A stretch of 64,000 nt of DNA, taken from NCBI GenBank assembly GCA_020091685.1, contig CM034601.1:10790419-10854418 (forward strand), given 5' to 3'. The translations under genes and the position numbers were made by a program. The stretch is from Lutjanus erythropterus. Lineage: Eukaryota > Chordata > Actinopteri > Lutjaniformes > Lutjanidae. Numbering within the stretch: position 1 is the stretch's first letter; every line of letters begins with the position of its first letter. The notes under the pieces are model-generated. The model saw nothing but the letters and a program-made list of their open reading frames with translations, had not been told where the DNA came from and did not search any database. This document shows, one piece after another, positions 54,401 to 60,400 of the stretch.

Positions 54401-57400
54401 TGGCAAATTATATGTCATAATGACAATGGCATTTGATGAAAACTCACAAGATCACTTAAGACTTTTCTGACAACATATGCAGTGGAGAAATATAGGTCCT
54501 GTAATTTCCTGTTGCCAGTAGGTTTGGCTGTGACTATGGTTTATGATACACCCCTACTTCTGGCACCACACCCATCTTCAAACTCGGCCTTCATTTCGAT
54601 CTCAAGCACAGGCCTGTGAAGTTTCATGAATGCTTGTGATGCTATTGTGTTGACAAAATCTGTCCACAAACAGACGTATACACACCTTGCAAAATAGTCA
54701 TCACTGTTTTTGTGATAGATCCCGCTATAATAGGCATCTCCAGGACCACATTTTGTGACATATATACGTACCAACAGAGGAAGAAATTAGGAAAATGCAG
54801 AAGGGTAATAGCAGCAGTGGACAGTTGATGAGACAAAAAGAAAGGGACAGAAACTGGAAAGATAATGAAAGAGGAGAGCAGAAATAAATGCTGTGCCAGT
54901 CACAATTATAAGCTGTCTAAATGAGTCTGCTCAGAGATGACATCGCCTCAAGGGGTCCTCTCTTCTGGAAAATGGAGATCTTGCTAACTGAAGATGGTTT
55001 GATCGAAAAGTGGTAATTAAGCAAATGCGAGTGTAGGGTTTTGATTGGAATGTATGTATCAAATAATAAAATTGTCCTCATTTCTTGTCTGCCTCTATCC
55101 TCCCCCTTCCTTCTCTCCTGCCCTCCTTCCACCTCTCTCCTCCCTCCTGTAGCGGTCTGAACTTGGCGCCGGTGGCTCGGCTGCGGAGCTCTTGGGAGAA
55201 ATTGCCCAGCAAGTATGAGAAGCTGTTTGGAGACCTGCAGGACGTCTTCGACCCGTCTAGGAACATGGCCAAGTACCGCAACATCCTGAGCAGCCAGAGC
55301 ATGCAGCCACCCATCATCCCACTGTTCCCAGTGGTCAAGAAGGATCTCACCTTCTTACATGAAGGTAGAAGGCTTTGTGGAGAGCCCAGAATTTCTCTTT
55401 TTTGTGTGTTACATTCTTAGATGTTGCAACTTTTCCTTTAATTGTCTAAAAACTAAAACAAATGAGGCCATTTCTGAAACTTTGGATGTCATTCTGTACA
55501 GTTTACTGTACCCTGCTTCCTCTGTTTTGGCCAAAGGGTCAATTTCATTTTCACTCAGGAGCTTTACTTCTGCTAAAGGCTTCCTCATTTGCCTTTTTTA
55601 AGATCACACTGACTCAGGTCAAAACTTCTCCTCAAAGCTTTTCTATTAAATGTACAGCCATGTTAGGAATAGAAAAGAAAGTTTCCCTAATTGTGCAAGT
55701 AGCTAAAAATTCTCAAACGGCCCAGCATGAAAGACAGACACCACTTTGATCTCCTAGAGGAATGACAAGACGGAGACCAGAACAAGGAGAAATTTACTTT
55801 GAAGATTCAACTTAGAAGTGTCGTCCCAAAATATGAATCATTTATCTGCTTTTTAATTTTGACGGCTAACTTCACACTCACTCTTTGTGCATGTATTTGT
55901 GTCTTTGTGTGTTTCGTGCTCGTGTTTGTCCTGTCAGGCAACGACTCCAGTGTAGACGGCCTCGTGAACTTTGAGAAGCTGAGGATGATCGCTAAGGAGA
56001 TCCGACACGTGGTGCGGTTGACCTCAGCCAACATGGACCCCGCCCTCATGTTCAGACAGAGGTTGGTTGTTTTTGATAGAAAGAGTCCTTTCAAAAACAT
56101 TTATTCTCAAGATTTGGCAATTTTCCTTTAACTTTATGCTGTTGGGTTCAGTTTCACAGATACAGGTCACTTAAAATCCCCATGTGGAGCTTTAATTAGC
56201 TATATCACTAAAGTGTTTCATCCAAATATTCTCTTTAATGAAGCTAGAAAAAAAGGGAGAACTTCAGAGGCTAATGTCATGAAAATGTACATTTTTTAAA
56301 TTTTTTTAAAAAAGAAAATGTTTTGGGAACATGAGCCTGAGGAGAAATTTGTGGCTTAGAAATCATCAAAGGACCCGGTTAACAGTTAAAGAGACAGTTC
56401 TGATTGTTTGAAGTGGGGTTGTATGAGGTACTTATCCATAGTCAGTGTATTTCCTTCAGTCAGTTGCGGCCTCCATGCTCTGAGTCTGGAGAAGCAGCAG
56501 GAGTGTCAGTGTAGGACTCTAAGCTAAGTGTATTTTGGTCGTGTTTAGAAGGGAACCCCTGATTCATTAAACTCTTGTGCATGCATACTTGATTCAGCAA
56601 TGGCAGAAATACTGGGCGACGCTCCCAGAGTTGAGTTTAAAGCAGCATATCGGCCCCCTTCCTAAAGTAAGCCACACACAGTGAAGAAACCGCACAGATA
56701 AATCGCACAGTTATTTGCAAATGTAGGGTTCCCTTCTAGACATACCTTGCTGTCAGACAGCTTTTTCCGATGGGAAACCATCATTATATAAGCCAGCTCA
56801 ACCAGACTCCTTTGGCCAAAAGTATAATTTTACCTGGCTCATCAGCAGCTAATCTGTTTATGTTATTGTGTGACTTTAGTGTTTTAAAGAGTCACACAAT
56901 AACACAACAAAGTAATCAGTCAAGGCTGGTTACAAGGCTGGAGATGGTGATATTTGACTTGCATAAGAGCAGTTTTCTGTTGGAAAATGCTGTCTGACGA
57001 CACGATGAAACCATAAAAATATTCTAAATATAAAATACACTCAAAGTAATGCTGGTTTTTGTGGTTGGGTCTTTTTTAGGTTGTGAAAATCTTTTCGCTG
57101 CTGACCCTGTCCACCGCAGTGCACTGCTTAGTTTCCTACATCAGCACTCCTGCTGCCTCAAAAATGAGCATGATTAGCTATATCACATCTAAACATTCCC
57201 TCTAACAAAGCCAGTAAAACATCTTCAGTCGCTAATGTCATGAAAATGTAAATTTTGGAGCTTATTTAAAGAAAATATATTGGGTAAGAGAGCCAGAGGT
57301 GAATTCTGTTGCTCATAAATCACATGACCATATAAACACTCCGGTCACTTTACTGTGAAGAAAGAAGTCAATCAACTCCCTTCAAATATGTGTATCTTTG

Positions 57401-60400
57401 AAACTGACTCCTCCTGTTTCCCATCAGCCAGACCGCAGCAGAACTGTCACTTCTCAAAAAGAGGCATGAATGCAGAGAGTCCAGTGTAGCGAGGGGGGAT
57501 TACAGGTTTTAGAAAAGACATCTTGTGAGCAAAAAGGGAACCACTACACACCATACCTCCACCAGCCAACCTGGATCCTTCACCAGCAGGATCAGGCTCA
57601 CACTCGAGGTCTGGCTCGATCAATTCCCATTCACTCCCTGTCCGGTTCACGGCCCTTGTTTGTTCGATTGCATTCCTCTGCTGGAATGTAACGGTACGAG
57701 GACACAAGGCACGGATCGACGGGGAGTGAGGAAGAATTGATGCCAACCACAGTGTGTAGTTGGTATCACTCGGTTTGTGTGTGTTTATCACAGTCTGTCA
57801 CTGCTGCGGTGCATGACTGACCCCTGCAGACACTCCCGTCATACTACAAGCTCAAGATGTCAGAAAAGACTTTTACTTCAGACTTTAAAAAAAAAACCCA
57901 AAAAGGTGACACAGCGACGTGTTTACATAAGTGTGTGATGCACAAGGCCATGACACGCACTCTTCAGGTTGATATGGGGAGATGTCATATGTCTGGTGTC
58001 GTCCCATCTCCAGTCATTTCCTGTTTGTTTGTTGTGGCATGACCTCGACATAGTCTTGTCCACCCCGACCCCTGAACTTGTCTCTAAGTCACGCTTCAAT
58101 CTTCACGCCTCTTGCTTGCAGGAAGAAGAGGTGGAAGAGTTTAGGGTAAGTTTGTCCTGGTACCGGTTTCATCCTGTTTCAGTCTGGACCAGCAGAACTT
58201 TAAATCCACCCTGCATCCCCCCCACCACCATAAAGCTCTGCATGACCCCCCCGCCCCATCTTACTTTACCTGAGTGTACATGTGTGTCCGCCTGTGCTTG
58301 TGTGTGATTAACCCTTCCATTTGCAGTGGCCATTCACATGAACCATACTGAAGTCCATCATTGACCCATTAATTGTTTGTTCATAATATTGTATGTTTGA
58401 GTCATATAGTAGCTTGAAATAAACCTTAATGTTAGTTTTAACCAAGAGAGTCTAAACACATTCACATATTTCTGGTATTTACTGTAAATTCAAGTTCTAA
58501 TTTATTGTCATTGATCAGCCTTTAAGGATACAGTTGAATGAAATGTGGGCCAAGGAGTAAAGAATGAGAGCATATGACAACACAACTTAACAGAAAAAAC
58601 AATCAACAAATAAGTCTGTGTGTGACTGCACATGATATAATCAATATTTATTATATTACATTAAAATATATAAAGTAAAACAATCTTCAGGTCCCTTTAG
58701 TACCTGTTAAAGAGCATTTAATCCTAACATCATCTGCACCAGCAGATGGTGCTCACATGGAATTGTGGATGTTAAGTTTTTTCATATTTTCTGAGCACTT
58801 TGAGAACTTATGCATGTTGGCTTAAAACTGGAGGTAAAAAGTCCATACTTGACCTTGGAAACAGTCCTGGGAATAGGGATGGAAATCTAAAACCTTTGGA
58901 ATGTTTTTTCCTCAGAGCTTATTAATTTGATATGTTTTTCTAACAGTTGCACATTGCAAAACATTGACATCAAACTCCCACATCTACACTGCTGGAAACA
59001 CGCAACAATGAGTCATTTTTCTACTTCGTTTACACAATGAGTTAAGATTCGGAGATAATAAAATGGGGGACTCCCTAAAAACTTGGTATTTCAATCGGCA
59101 TGGTTTTGCAGGACGCAGCTTCAGCGAGCTCCATGCACCATCTCAGCCCGTGTTCTGAGAACATGCATACAATATAAGATCAGTTTATTTAATGTCAACT
59201 GTGGAGACATACTTTTAAGCCAACATGCACAAGAAATCCTTGCTCAGGAAAAAAAAAATTAAAAAAAAAAAAAAAAAATCTACAATTCGATGCCAACTTA
59301 ATGACTAAATCTGCTGTTGAAGATGGTGTGTTGTGATCAGAAGCTCCTGAACATAACTAAATGGACCATTTGCGGAGATTGTGGTTTGAGTTTACAAAGT
59401 CAAGAATGAACTTTGAAGCTCAGCTAAAAACCCTGTACGGCAAACAAACCATGAGAAACATTTACAGATACTATTTGACTCTGGTTTGATGTTTGTTCAT
59501 ATCTGCATCCTGCCATAATATTCCCCATATCGAATCTTGTGCATCTTTTGTTTCCTAACCCTTTTTGCCTCCATCTGACAGAATGTGTTCTGTACTGTGA
59601 TAGCATGGCACACGAGCGACAGCTGCCTCCCTCCCAGTTGCATGGTCCTGTTTTAAAATGCTCTGCTCCAACACAAAGACAGATGTTCAGATTATAAAAG
59701 AAGAGGTGTTGTGTAGTTGTTTGTTGTTGTGTTTGTTTTATTGGCGATTGGACTGATTGTTGTTTATCATTCTTTCCTTCCCTCTTTCAATCTGCCTTTT
59801 TGTTTTCTTTTTACTTTCATGTGCATTTCTTCTGTTCCCGTCTTCTTAATTTGTCTCCATGCCCTCATCTTTCTCAATCCTCCATCTTCTGCTCATCCAT
59901 CAACATCCATCCATCTTTTACTCTGTTTACTTCATCCCGCTTTCATCCCACTTTGCCTTTCCTCCTTCCTCTTCCTCCCTCTCTCTCTTTTCCCCTCATC
60001 AGGTCTTTGAGTCAGGGCAGCACCAACTCCAACATGTTGGACGTGCAGGGCGGCGCCCATAAGAAGCGAGTACGTCGCAGCTCGCTCCTCAATGCCAAGA
60101 AGCTGTACGAAGACGCTCAGATGGCCAGAAAGGTGAAGCAGTATCTGTCCAACCTGACGGTGGAGACGGACGAGGAGAAGCACCAAATCATGTCCCTGCA
60201 GTGTGAGCCGTCCTACAGCACCTGTGAGTAACTCAGAGACTGCTTTACTTTTTCATCACTACTTTAATTGTTGATACCTTTTCTGTGGCTTGAGTTAGAA
60301 ACATATGTTTCTATAGCTGCGGTTACATGGACGATTTTTCTTCAACAAGATTCATTGAAATAAATTGAGAGATTAGAGATTCTAACTTAACTGTTGACAG

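Larger units (their letters stand above)
56062..58121. other. Intron w16-w17 (2.1 kb)
   Basis: It contains MITE family A copy 4 (56386-57170) flanked by a diverged direct duplication (about 56195-56365 and 57172-57335). Nothing else was recognised between 57340 and the microexon. Confidence 0.6.
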
